64,000 bases of DNA, taken from assembly GCA_000310025.1 (NCBI GenBank), contig FN649759.1:390174-454173 (forward strand), given 5' to 3'. The notes beneath the pieces were generated by a model. It was not told where the DNA came from and searched no databases. It saw only the letters and a list, made by a program, of their open reading frames with translations. This DNA is from Ectocarpus siliculosus. Its lineage: Eukaryota > Sar > Phaeophyceae > Ectocarpales > Ectocarpaceae. Shown in pieces: positions 35,701 through 46,415 of the stretch (position 1 is its first letter; every line of letters starts with the position of its first letter). The position numbers and the translations under genes were made by a program.

Positions 35701-37672
35701 TCTCCACCTTCATGAGTTCTTATCTCTGTGCGCGTTGTTACACCACAAATACGGGTCCACGTCGGAACTCAGCACGCGTTCTTATGGCTAATTTCTCAAA
35801 GTTTTGAATTTTGGAGGCTGTACTTCTTAAGTGCTAAGTTCTTAAGTGCGAGCGCCATCTGTTGTATCCTCAAGGAAAAGAACGAGCTCAAGCGTGTGCA
35901 CAAGCTTCGCCGACAACAAGGTAAAGCAACAAGACCCAACAAGAGCCAATAGAGGACCGCTATCTCCCCACCGGTATTGCCTGTAAGTAGACGAAACAAA
36001 GCATTTCGTGTCCCGTCGGAAGTGAAGGGTGCTCCACGAATCTACATAGAGATGGGAACGGCCTACCGCGCGAAGTGCTCCGAAAATCACCAACCAGCGC
36101 AAAACAAGCATGTCGCAGTGCGGAAATTGTGCACCGGCCCAGTATGGTGCTTACCATTTGGTCGAACTGGCGATCTTCATCGTGACAACCATGTCGGAAT
36201 GCACCCCGTTTACCTTCGAGCATAATTCAGTGCACGCCACATACGTAGCTCCTGTCCACTGTGGACTGATCCCATATCGGCCGGTGGTGTATTTGTGTGC
36301 TATTTAATGTATGTACCGTATGCATAGGGTAAGGGTGATGGAATAGTCTAGGGTTCAACCCGGGATTTAAGGAATAATAAATACGCACACAGAAAGAATA
36401 CCCACCGATGCAAGAGTGATTAAATATTATGTATGCACACATGCTTGTGTCTTGCTGCTTGTCTTTTGCTGTATCAACGATTGCCTTCCACAAATAACTT
36501 TAGCGGGGGTCATTGTACCACGAGTTGTTTGGTGTGTTGGCAAGTCATAAGCAATGTCGGAGGTGCAGCGGTTGGCCTTCCAATGAGCGGGGCTATGTTC
36601 CATGATTCCATGTGTATGTGTGGTCAATGCTTCCCAAAAATTACACTTGCTTTGTTACTGAGTTGTTCTACTGCTGTACAAGTAGTGTACTGTACAAACA
36701 ACAAATCCCGGGCAGCACATGCCTTCGCTGCTGGGCGCGTGGAGGTAGTCACAGCAGTAGTCCGTTTCCTCGAACACACTAAACGCACCATCGTCATCTA
36801 CATGCCCTCTGTTGGGCTTCTTCGTAGAGGAAGTATGCCGTGATTGTTCCCCTATCCATGAATACAACAGGGTCTTTCAGGAAGTCTATCAACCGAAGTG
36901 TTCTTACAAACAACATGCGCAACGGGTTCGTGCGAGAGAGACAGGACCGGGCGCGTCGCCAACAGCTTGGAGAAATACACAACACCTGCAATATACCCGG
37001 CTGGGAGAACTCTCATGGTGGATGCGTTGAACATGGGTGCAGCTGCGAGGTTGCCAAAACCCGCACATGTAATGTAAATATATAGACTGTAGACCAGATT
37101 TTTTTCTTCTTTTCTTCACTTCAAATCAGCGCTCACAGCAATAGTGCCGTTTACTCCAACCCGTGGTCACACACAAGAGCCCCTCTCTACCCTCCCATCC
37201 TGCGGTACTTTGCCATCGATTTTTAATGCGAGAAGAGTTCAGCACTCTCTTCCCTCTGTGTACACACGAACTAGCACTATCCACGAGGCCAGGAGCGGAA
37301 GCGAGAGAAAAACTCACTTTGCAAGAAAAGCTCGCCTACGCCGGGATTCGAACCCCTGAACTAGGATACGAGGTTCGTAGTGTGACCATACAAATCCAAT
37401 TCCACACAACCTACCCTGTGGTTCCAAAATATCCGAACATCCGCAACTTGAAAGGTTGAAGAAGGTCAGCACGTCAACCGACGATAAACGACGTTGATGG
37501 TGACACCGATAGTAGACCATATGCATGCCACCTTTACCTGCCACATGTAGCTGATGTCCTCTGCCGAGCGGCGTTTGTGGGCAAGGACAATTTGTGGCAC
37601 CAAGGCGCATGCGAGAATAATGCCGCCGGTGGTCCCCACCGCGTTGAAAATCTGATCCTCAGGGGACACCAT
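32790..37672 (-). CDS. Single-PQ-loop membrane protein, SemiSWEET-like (copy A)
   Basis: Exons: 37672-37538 (45 codons, ATG start), 33686-33592 and 32907 to about 32790; phases agree. The three predicted helices are residues 7-29 (GGIILACALVPQIVLAHK, with the PQ motif), 46-70 (ITGLATLMIYYVHFGLWAVFF) and about 71-88 (IYLTGLKMYF). The loop RRSAEDISYMWQ after helix 1 is typical of PQ-loop/SWEET proteins, which move sugars or amino acids across membranes. Full SWEETs have two such units in seven helices; this protein shows one, as in SemiSWEETs, which work as dimers. The hydrophilic part after residue 90 has an uncertain end (donor GTAAGA at 32789). Intron 1 (3.85 kb) contains a long TIR element. 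The paralogue at 47.6 kb has closely similar exons. Substrate unknown. Confidence 0.72.
33249..33288. repeat. (CAC)n/(CAA)n microsatellite
   Basis: Four CAC units followed by about nine CAA units, in intron 2 of the PQ-loop gene. Confidence 0.9.
34099..34138. repeat. (TTG)n microsatellite
   Basis: TTG units with one GCTG interruption, just left of the long TIR element. Confidence 0.9.
34219..35860. mobile_element. Long TIR element (copy 1), about 1.64 kb
   Basis: The left end GATGGCGCCAGCACTTAAGAAC is matched in inverted form at the right end (GTTCTTAAGTGCGAGCGCCATC), about 20 of 22 positions. The same end sequence bounds the short element at 46416-46577. The interior matches the element at 50.4-51.8 kb in several blocks: a left block near 34250-34370, AGATGTTTGAGGCATGGAAT, then CCTCTCGAGGACGC and ACGTCGGAACT. 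On the - strand it holds two coding-looking but unrecognised frames (34473-34850 and 34834-35115), possibly remains of a transposon protein. No transposase motif was identified. It sits inside intron 1 of the PQ-loop gene. Confidence 0.6.
35861..37098. other. Remainder of the long PQ-loop intron, no supported gene
   Basis: Short unassigned frames only; no repeat family recognised between the TIR element and the SINE copy at 37.1 kb. Confidence 0.4.
37099..37375 (-). mobile_element. tRNA-derived SINE-like element, truncated head
   Basis: Reverse-oriented copy. The pyrimidine tract at 37099 is the complement of the A-tail, followed by CTTCACTTCAAATCAGCGCTC and the same body as the copies at 38.9, 39.7 and 53.7 kb. 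The B-box GGGTTCGAATCCCGGCG is intact (37340-37357, complement), but the A-box part is shortened and rearranged. Confidence 0.8.
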
Positions 37673-38923
37673 CGCTGCCGTGATGGGTAGTACGAGCTGT
37701 GCTCTTGCGGCGGGAGAGTATCCGATCGCTGCAGGTTGCGTCGGTTCCAGGCTCCACCTCTAGTGATCCCGCACGAAGCTTGCTTTTTGGTGAGGCTCAG
37801 ATACGAAGTACACCCTACCGCATGAGACGCTGAGACAAGTGCGGTCACGGGACTGTAAGAATATTCGACCAATGGTTGTGCAATGAGATCGGCCCGGGTT
37901 GGTGCTTCTCCCCGAAGTTGTCTCCGCACCAGCCGCGCACAGGAAGCAAGGGAGGCAAAAATCCAAGCGGGACCACGTGAGTTTTGAGAGAGGCATTATC
38001 CATGATCGATACCTGCGGCAGTGGCCATGTGGGTCCCATGGTGGCACACCTACTGTCAACTATCTCATCTGCGCGCATCTCTTGCGGATTCGCCAAGTCG
38101 ACTCGCCACCTGCAGGTCAAGGGGGGACAAAACCGGCGTCTCAGCCGGACATTGGTCGACTGCCACAGTCTGCGTGTCTGCCTTACTCCGCGCATATTTG
38201 TTCTCGGGCTGTGCTGGGATTCTCTATGTAGGGCTTTGGCGTAGGCATGTAGGCATTACGCCAGCCGGTGGTATCCATCATGGAATACGATAGTCACACG
38301 CACTAGTACATACTGCAGGAGTCCTGTAGCCCACCCTGCCCGTCTCCACACAGCAGTAGTAGTGTAGTGCAACACCAACCTGTAGTACTTATTCATGGTG
38401 TACACTGACGTCACACCAGCCGGTGGTGCTTGCTTACGGGTAGGCACCCCTCTCAAGTAATACAAGTACGCATGCACCCCCCAATATTTCCGATCGAGAG
38501 GACAGATCTCTACATAACGCAAAGGATGGGGGAAAACAAAAAAAAAGAAATGGATGGTACTAGAACACAGCAGTAGACGAAAATACATTTCAGCCTGTCA
38601 GGGCCCTTTTCTGGACAGGGAACAGTTCCGTGTGGTTGTGTCTTAAGATACACCTCGTTTCCAGGGACGTAACAAATACAACCATCGGATGCAGAAAGAC
38701 GAGTGGGGGGTAGAGGAAGGAGGAGGTGGTGTAGGTTTCGAAGGAACCTGTTGACGAGCGCACATCAGATACACATGACATGCTAGGTATCGGCAGGAAC
38801 AGGCGGTGCCCGTCATGCGATCCGCACCCTCGACAGCAGTGCTCTGGAAGGCTTGCTTTTTGAGTTGTGGTCCATGGCAGCTTGCCGTTTCTTTGACACT
38901 TTATGTTCTCCCATACAATGCCG
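37673..38923. other. Upstream region of PQ-loop gene copy A, no supported gene
   Basis: Frames of up to 131 codons on both strands without recognisable content. It should include the promoter of the - strand PQ-loop gene. A short near-repeat (CACACCAGCCGGTGGT and TACGCCAGCCGGTGGTAT) occurs at about 38410 and 38258. Confidence 0.4.
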
Positions 38924-39253
38924 GTCGCCCCGGTGGTCTAGTTGGTATCCTCGAAACCTTCTAGAGGTAGGTCCGGTCAGGGGTTCGAATCCCGGCGTAA
39001 GCGAGCTTTTCTTGCAAACTGAGTTTTTCTCTCGCTTCCGCTTCTGGCGTAGTGAATAGCGCTAGTCCGTGTGTACACAGAGGGAAGAGAGTGTTGCACT
39101 CTTCTCGCATTATAAGTCGAAGGCAAAGTACCGCAGGAGGGGGGGGGTAGTGAGGGACTCTTCTGTGTGACCACGGGTTGGTCTGGTGTAAACGGCACTA
39201 TTTTAGTGCTGTGAGCACTGATTTGAAGTGGAGACAAAAAAAAAAAGAAAAAA
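38924..39253 (+). mobile_element. tRNA-derived SINE-like element, full length
   Basis: The head GTCGCCCCGGTGGTCTAGTTGG resembles a pol III A-box region. The B-box GGGGTTCGAATCCCGGCG follows about 45 bp later. Then come a unique body and the conserved end GATTTGAAGTGGAGAC with an A-rich tail. Total about 330 bp. A clear target duplication is not visible for this copy. Confidence 0.85.
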
Positions 39254-39726
39254 TCGGCCTCGCGACCATCCGCCGCCGTTCTTTTTGCATGGGAGTCCAA
39301 GCGAAACACGTGATGATGGCGGCAATGCTTGTATAGTGCTGAAACTGGTAGCATGCAGCCTGTGGCAGTCACATGCCCGAGAGGGATCACACACATCCCA
39401 CTTCGTCCTGAATTGCCACCGAAGAGCCCGTGTTCCACGTTCCCTATGGTCTGTTGTCTAATTTTAATGAACTTGTTCCTCATAATCAATGTGCGGCGTA
39501 GCTACAGTACCTCAAAGAGGGAACGAGTGTGGCATTTCTTCTTTCCAGGAAAGTTATTTTGTGTGGCCAGCCAATCAGACAAAAATTCCGAGTTCCCTGT
39601 TCCCTGTTCCCTGTCCAGAAAAGGGACGTTAAGACACGCCCTCAGCTCCTGCGAATCGGACACGGCACACGGGTTTAAAGCGGAGGACTTGAAATCAATC
39701 CCCGTTTCCGCCTATCCACATGATTG

Positions 39727-40040
39727 GTCGCCCCGATGAGCTAGTGGGTATCCTCGAAATCTCCTAGAGATCACGTCAGGGGTTCGAATCCCGGCGTAAG
39801 CGAGCTTTTCTTGCAAAGTGAGTTTTTCTCTCGCTTCCGCTCCTGGCCTAGTGGATAGCGCTAGTTTGTGTGTACACAGAGGGAAGAGAGTGCTGAACTC
39901 TTCTCGCATTAAAAATCGAAGACAAAGTACCGTAGGAGGGGAGGGTAGAGAGGGGTTCTTCTGTGTGACCACGGATCGGAGTAAACGGCACTAACTAGTG
40001 CTGTGGCGCTGATTTGAAGTGAAGACAAAAAAAGAAAAAA
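39727..40040 (+). mobile_element. tRNA-derived SINE-like element with target-site duplication
   Basis: Same family as the copy at 38.9 kb, with changes in the A-box (GATGAGCTAGTGGG), an intact B-box and an A-rich tail. It is flanked by ATGATTG at 39720-39726 and again at 40040-40046, a 7-bp direct repeat that fits a target-site duplication from retroposition. Confidence 0.88.
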
Positions 40041-40359
40041 TGATTGTAGACTACGGATTGTGTTGTGAAATTCACTATATAATGACAGAGTTCATCCACG
40101 CAATTCCAATCTCTGTTATCCATTTATTGTGAAAGACCCGAGCATGTACGTGTCGTAGGTACCACCGTCGAGCAGATGGAGTTTTGTGTAGGCCCCACGG
40201 CTGGCGAAGGTGTGTTTCGTAGTCACTTTTTCTTGTTTTTCGTGAATGGTTGATTGAGGGGTTTTCTTGACTGATGTTTTTTAGTGGCGGGCCGCAACTG
40301 TACGTGGATGGTCTCTCTCGGTGTGACCTAGGAAAAAAACAGGGCATTCGTCGGGAGCG

Positions 40360-40575
40360 TTTTTTTGGGCGGTAACAGTTTCGGCGGTATGAAATACGGC
40401 GGTAGTTTTTTGGCGGGAGGCGGTATCTGGTTTTTCGGCGGTACCGCCTTCGGCGGTTGTCGGTATCTGCTTTTTCGGCGGTATCGCCTTCGGCGGTACG
40501 CACCATGGCGGTATCGCCTTCGGCGGTACACAATATGGCGGTATCGCCTTCGGCGGTTGCCGGTAACGCGAATAA
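40360..40575. repeat. GGCGGTA-rich repeat array 1
   Basis: At least fourteen GGCGGT words spaced about 12-18 bp apart, joined by TTTC/TTTT and by ATCGCCTTC or TACCGCCTTC, which is partly self-complementary to GGCGGTA. Read as protein it gives an artefactual Gly/Tyr/Arg-rich string. Related arrays lie at 41.0 and 51.3 kb. Confidence 0.85.
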
Positions 40576-40984
40576 TGTCGGGAACGCCGCCGGCGGTTTG
40601 CAATTGTCTGTCCGGCACAAGTTATGTTACAGCAGCGGTGTTCCGTTAGTCGTTTTCCGGCGACACTAGGTGCATATTATCTTTTCTGACAACTCCGGAG
40701 TATATTCTTGTGTTCTTCCCCACCATGTCACCCCAGAAATGCAAAGCACGCAATGTATGTAGGCAAAGCGATTTCATGTAAATTGTATACTTCGATGTAT
40801 AGTAAATTGACCAGCCTTCTGCAATACGAAAGACGACAGAAGAGGAACAAAAAATGAAAAATGAACTCCAGGTTCTACCGAAGAGGAACAAGAAATAAAA
40901 AATGAACTCCAGATGAATCGATAAAAAAATGACATTGGCGAGAATGAACTCCAGTTCTTCCCATTAGATGATCATCCTGTTGAA
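40576..40984. other. Spacer between two GGCGGTA arrays
   Basis: No gene. An imperfect direct repeat (GAGGAACAA-AAATGAA-AAATGAACTCCAG) occurs at about 40840 and 40884. Confidence 0.5.
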
Positions 40985-41335
40985 CCGTTTAACCAATACT
41001 GACCTTTTGCCGGTACCTTTGTGGCGGTATCCAATTTGGCGGTATTTTGTGGGCGGTAGCCAATATGGCGGTACTATTTTGGCGGTAGCCAATATGGCGG
41101 TGTTTTTTTGGCGGTACACAACACGGCGGTACTTTTTTGGCGGTATCCGGTATCGCGTAAAATGACGGTAGTTTTTAGGCGGTTCGAAATACGGCGGTAG
41201 TTTTTTGGCGGTAGGCGGTATCTGCTTTTTCGGCGGTACCGCCTTCGGCGGTACCGCCTTCGGCGGTAGGCGGTAACGCGAATTTCGGCGGTATACCGTC
41301 AATTACCGGATCCGCGTACTGTGGGCGGTAAAACA
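40985..41335. repeat. GGCGGTA-rich repeat array 2
   Basis: About sixteen GGCGGT words, many in TTTTGGCGGTAGCCAATATGGCGGT-like pairs, then copies of TTCGGCGGTACCGCC, a perfect inverted motif. The 3' half closely resembles array 1. Confidence 0.85.
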
Positions 41336-43359
41336 CGTCGGGAAAATTCCCGACGAATACTACCCTGGAAAAAAACTCACATCGCCCCGGTGGTCTAAAG
41401 AACGGGCCCGAAGAAAAGAAACGTCAAATTCGGGTCGAGCCTCAACTTTCTTTTTTCGGTCAGAAGGACCAGCCGAAGTCGGCCAAAATCTTTAAACGGG
41501 TTTCTTTTTTTTTCTTGCCCCTTGGGGCTGTCGCATCCCGGTGATTCTCCTACTTTTGTATGAAGTAGATTGGGAAGCATTTTCTAATTTATGACGGGGA
41601 AAACAGCAACACGTCAAGACATCATGCACCATTAAAGGGACAGCTCGGTGTGGCGAACATTGGGGGTTGTGGCAGCAGCAGTGAGTAGCGCAGCCCGCGG
41701 CGGCGTTGGCGCGCGGGGGGCGGCGCGAAGATAACCACTCTCTCTCCCCCCAATGCTCCCCCCTACGAAAAAAAGACTTATGGGGTGGGAGCATGGCAGC
41801 AGCAGCGCAGCAGCAGTGGGACGTTCCTTATTCGACACGCCCCTACCCTTGTTTCCTATGTCTTGGAGGTATCGCACGATCATGTTTCTTATTGGGACGT
41901 TTCTGTTGGTGTGGCCGAGATTGGGCTGTGTTTGTTTGCCCTTTGCTCTTGCTTTTCGAAAACATTTTAGCTTTTCTGAACTGGATTTTTCTTGATTGCG
42001 GGCCCGTTCTGTAGTGTTAACCTCGAAACCGCCAAGTGGCAAAGTCGTGAGTTCGAATCCCCATGGGGTGAAAAAATTACAAGTTTGCAGGTGAAAGCGA
42101 AAAGGCTGAAAACTTCGTGAGTACCAAACTCCGACGTTAACACGGTTGACGAGGGAAAGGGACGGCTGGACGGCTGGACCCTTCTCGTGATGAAAAAAAT
42201 ACGTAAAGGTTTAGCACGCACCGCACGAGCAAGGTGGGGCACGAAAATGAAATAATAAGAAGAAAATAGCCCCGGTGTTTACCCCCTCCTGTCTGTGTGA
42301 CCCTGGATGGTTGTAGTTGAACGAGAATATCCACACTCATACACCGGAAACACGTGTAGTGTAGAATGTTGTTATGGTATTTGGACCCTTGGACTACAAA
42401 AGATACATACGATCTGGGCGGGAATACCTTTCAGCATTGTCCCGACCACCTGCCCAGATTCCTGGTATTCCAACAGTGTTTTGGAAAAATTCAGCCCCAT
42501 GATCAGAACGGCCTCTACCAAGGGTACACGTGGACAAAATATTCGGGCGCATAGCCCCCCGCCCCCCGGGGGGGAGAAATTCGAAGAGTTACCATGACTA
42601 GGATGGATGGATGGCAAACGTGCCTCGCTCTCGATACCTGTTCTGCGCCTGCTCGTCATCGATACCGTCCCAGCTCACCCAGCCGTGCTACTACAGGAAC
42701 ATACGCACACACGGAAACAGGCAGCCTAGCTTGCGTAGCGCCTCATATTATCTACGAAATAGCCTACAGTACATATAGTCGACCAAAGCTCGAAATGAGC
42801 CGAACAGCTCAGCGGACAACCCAATCATTTTGGAACAAGTCATTGACCAGGTTTCCCAAGTCGTGTTGCCAACCATCTATTGAACAACTGCCTTGCAAGC
42901 TTGCCCATGCCGCTTCTAGCACTGCACGACAGGGAACACAGTCTCGCAAATCTGCTCGCAGCCTTGGTCTCGTGGGATTTCGTTAGACTAGATCAACTAC
43001 CCCGCTTACTCATGCGGGCCCCTACTTCCGAGTTCTCGCGCGGTGTCTCGCTAGGTTTTCTGCGAGCCAGTCGCTTCTTGCATTTGTGCGACATCTCATT
43101 CCATGTCGCTCTGACCAATCGGCCACACGGGCGACTGGCGGACTAGGGGGTGTTCCTCGAGTTTCAGGGGGATTTTCCCGGGAAGATTGGGAAGAGGACT
43201 TTGTAGTTTGGGGGGTGTTTTCCATTTTTTGGGGATTTTTACATTTTTACAGCTCCACAGGGCCAGCAGGGCCAGGGGGGATGCTCCCCGTGACAGAGAG
43301 GGGGACCCCAGAGGGCTGATCCCTTTGGGGGAAAACCCGGTGATACATGGTTTATGCCC
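41336..43359. other. Repeat-derived and unassigned DNA
   Basis: It contains a 16-bp SINE head fragment (about 41384-41399); a segment 41398-41460 related to 62826-62872 (AACGTCAAA-TCGGGTCGAG core); and a B-box-like GAGTTCGAATCCCCATGGGG at 42048-42067 that suggests another SINE-like element. 42377-42480 (TGGACCCTTGGACTA, GGCGGGAATA, CCGACCACC) resembles 46675-46745. A frame at 42880-43146 (+) looks weakly coding but is unassigned. Confidence 0.45.
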
Positions 43360-45450
43360 CCCCCCCCCCGTTTTCGTCGCTTGGCAACGACGTTGTAAAA
43401 CAAGCCCCCCACTCGGTGTTTGCCATCGGGATTGGGTTTTCGTCGCTTGGCAACGACGTTGTAAAACAAGCCAATTCACTTCGTGAACTCCGCAGCCAGG
43501 TTACCGTTTTTTTTTTTTTACCTCTGTTTTTTTTTTTGGCGGTAACCATAATGGTGGTCGAGTAGATCATGTTGCGCGGGGTCGAGAAACCTCACTCCGC
43601 GCAACGGGGGATGATCGCACCACGTTGTGTTAAAATGGTCAAGCTTCCTCGAGGCAGTTACACAGTGCTTACAACTGTCTCTGGAAGTGAAAGCACCAGG
43701 AAGTAAATTAAGTCATACGCAGCTGTCATCCGTACGCAAGGAAGTAAGCACAAGATGCCGAACACCCTTAGCAGGATGCAGCTCACCCTTCATGCGACTC
43801 GCCAAATACCTCACGGCGCTTCGCGCTTGGTGATGTGAGAGCCTGGTCCGGTGAGAACCCGGCGTGTTCCGTCCCGGCTTTGTAGGGATGGGGGGTCAAT
43901 GGTCAAAGGATTCCGGCATGCAGGATTATGAGTCCCCCCCCCCCCCCCCCCCTCCCCGGTGTTTGCCATCGGGGTTTGGGTTTTCGTCGCTTGGCAACGA
44001 CGTTGTAAAACAAGCCGCCCCCCCCGGTGTTTGCCATCGGGGTTTGGGTTTTCGTCGCTTGGCAACGACGTTGTAAAACAAGCCCCCTACTCGGTGCTTG
44101 CCATCGGGATTGGGTTTTCGTCGCTTGGCAACGACGTTGTAAAACAAGCCAATTCACTTCGTGAACTCGGCAACCAGGTTACCGTTTTTTTTTTTTACCT
44201 CTGTTTTTTTTTTTGCGATATCCATAATGGTGGTCGAGTAGATCATGTTGTGCGGGGTCGAGAAACCTCACTCCGCGCAACGGGGGATGATCGCACCACG
44301 TTGTGTTAAAATGGTCAAGCTTCCTCGAGGCAGTTACACAGTGCTTACAACTGTCTCTGGAAGTGAAATCACCAGGAAGTAAATTAAGTCATACGCAGCT
44401 GTCATCCGTACGCAAGGAAGTAAGCACAAGATGCCGAACACCCTTAGCAGGATGCAGCTCACCCTTCATGCGACTCGCCAAATACCTCACGGCGCTTCGC
44501 GCTTGGTGATGTGAGAGCCTGGTCCGGTGAGAACCCGGCGTGCTCCGTCCCGGCTTTGTAGGGATGCGAGGTCAATGGTCAAACGACTACGGCATGCACG
44601 ACTATGAGTACACCCCCCCCCCCCCCCCCCCCGGNNNNNNNNNNNNNNNNNNNNNNNNNNNNNNNNNNNNNNNNNNNNNNNNNNNNNNNNNNNNNNNNNN
44701 NNNNNNNNNNNNNNNNNNNNNNNNNNNNNNNNNNTTTGGGGTGCACCCCCCCCCCCCCCCCCAAATACCCCCCCCCCCCGGTGTTCTGCCATCGGGGTTG
44801 GGTTTTTTGGCAACGACGTTGTAAAACAAGCCGCCCCCCCCGGTGTTTTGCCATCGGGGTTGGGTTTTCGTCGCTTGGCAACGACGTTGTAAAACCAGCC
44901 GCCCCCCACCGGTGTTTTGCCATCGGGATTGGGTTTTCGTCGCTTGGCAACGACGTTGTAAAACAAGTCAAGTCACTTCGTGAACTCGGCAACCAGGTTA
45001 CCGTTTTTTTTTTTACCTCGGTTTTTTTTTTTGGCGGTAACCATAATGGTGGTCGAGTAGATCATGTTGTGCGGGGTGGAGAAACCTCACTCCGCGCAAC
45101 GGGGGATGATCGCACCACGTTGTGTTAAAATGGTCAAGCTTCCTCGAGGCAGTTACACAGTGCTTACAACTGTCTCTGGAAGTGAAAGCACCAGGAAGTA
45201 AATTAAGTCATACGCAGCTGTCATTCGAATGCAAGGAAGTAAGCACAAGGTGCCGAACACCCTTAGCAGGATGCAGCTCACCCTTCATGCGACTCGCCAA
45301 ATACCTCACGGCGCTTCGCGCTTGGTGATGTGAGAGCCTGGTCCGGTGAGAACCCGGCGTGCTCCGTCCCGGCTTTGTAGGGATGCGAGGTCAATGGTCA
45401 AACGACTACGGCATGCACGACTATGAGTACACCCCCCCCCCCCCCCCCAA
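43360..45450. repeat. Satellite array: 676-bp units with nested 57-60-bp subrepeats
   Basis: Three units in direct orientation. The anchor GTGTTAAAATGGTCAAGC recurs at 43628, 44304 and 45123; the first two units are 676 bp apart, and the third spacing includes a sequence gap. Each unit starts with two or three 57-60-bp subrepeats (core TCGTCGCTTGGCAACGACG, an inverted repeat with a short loop, then TTGTAAAACAAGCC). Next come two T-tracts, a unique 450-bp part and a long C-run. A 68-codon frame recurs in each unit but has amino-acid changes at several sites, so I treat it as non-coding. Confidence 0.93.
44635..44734. other. Assembly gap, 100 N
   Basis: Exactly 100 N directly after a C-run within the satellite. 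This round number usually marks a gap of unknown size, so the array may be longer than shown. Confidence 0.99.
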
Positions 45451-45599
45451 ATAACCACGATTTTGGAGTACTGTAGGCCTACGTACGTGTCTTGAAATTG
45501 TTATCTGGCCCCTACGTCATTCTATACATACCTGAAGAGCAACGGGGTGGCACTGAAGGACTGCCATGATTGTTATTTTATTCGGTGGGTACGTACGCA

Positions 45600-46405
45600 T
45601 ACCGTAGACGACATAAGATAACACACCCCGGTGATAACATTTTGGGCTTGAAAAATATTATCACCGGGTGTGGTATCCTGCGGGGGGTGTGGTATCTTGT
45701 GTACCCCGGGTGATAAAGTGCAGCTCCCACGGGCCCCTAAGGGGGTGTGATAAACCAGGGGGTGTGATTGCACGTCCGAACACGCACAGGGTGTGTTTTG
45801 GGGGTGTGATAAATGAGGGTTCGATGAAAAGGGGGTGTGAGAGCACGTCCGAATACTCACAGGGTGTATTTGGGGGTGTGATAATGAGGGGGGGTGAAAA
45901 AAGCTGGGGTGTTATAACACTCCTTGTGGAGTTGAACCGCTGCTGCCGCACTGTGGTATTGTGGGGGGGTGTGATAGCAATGCCTGTTCGAACAATTCAT
46001 GACTTGTGGTTCTGCGGAATGTTTTAAAAACAAAGGAACTCAGCGGAGGAGACAAAACTCCTAAGGACATGACCTCGGTGGCCACAGAGTGCGCCGACCG
46101 TCCTGCCCCCTCACACAAAAAGTAGCTGCTGCATACCTTGCTATTGGGTATGACCAAAAGAGAGTTGCGCAGATGTTGTGTGTGTGTGCGACGTCCGCAT
46201 GCCCACGGGGCAGATTCTGTATCACCACGGTGATAGAAGGAGGGGTTCCGTGAATGTATGCGGCGTAACCTCAAGGGGTGTGTTATCTTATGTAGCCCCG
46301 GTGATAAATCGATGGTTTGTCAGAATCCCCCAAATTTATCACCTGGGTGTCGTATTCTGTGTGTGTGGGGGGTGGTTTCTTGTGTGGGTGTGTTATCTTG
46401 TGTCG
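45600..46405. repeat. GGGTGTGATA-rich degenerate repeat region
   Basis: Many copies of GGGGGTGTGATAA, GGGTGTGGTAT or CCCGGTGATAA at irregular spacing. They include a longer duplicated block (GTGTGA-x-GCACGTCCGAA-AC-CACAGGGTGT) at about 45763 and 45834. G runs of four to seven on one strand could form quadruplexes. Confidence 0.8.
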
Positions 46406-46415
46406 TATACGGTAC

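Noticed and set aside
38924-39000. Possible functional tRNA gene
   Set aside because: The A- and B-boxes are tRNA-like, but acceptor stem pairing is absent and the sequence continues into a SINE body with an A-tail.
40365-40649. Gly/Tyr/Phe-rich frame over the GGCGGT array
   Set aside because: The text follows from the repeated DNA word. All three frames are open and low complexity.
40360-41335. CRISPR-like array of short repeats
   Set aside because: Repeats are short words with irregular spacing and no unique spacers of constant length, and the genome is eukaryotic.
43380-44960. ACGACGTTGTAAAAC preceded by GGGTTTTC resembles the lacZ/M13 primer region of cloning vectors
   Set aside because: The match is limited to about 15 bases plus GGGTTTTC. 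Neighbouring bases differ from the vector, and the unit is repeated within a genomic satellite, so vector contamination is unlikely.
43627-45328. 68-codon frame present in all three satellite units
   Set aside because: It starts at GTG and shows amino-acid-changing differences between units (for example SVR versus FEC), with no sign of selection. Satellite DNA explains it.
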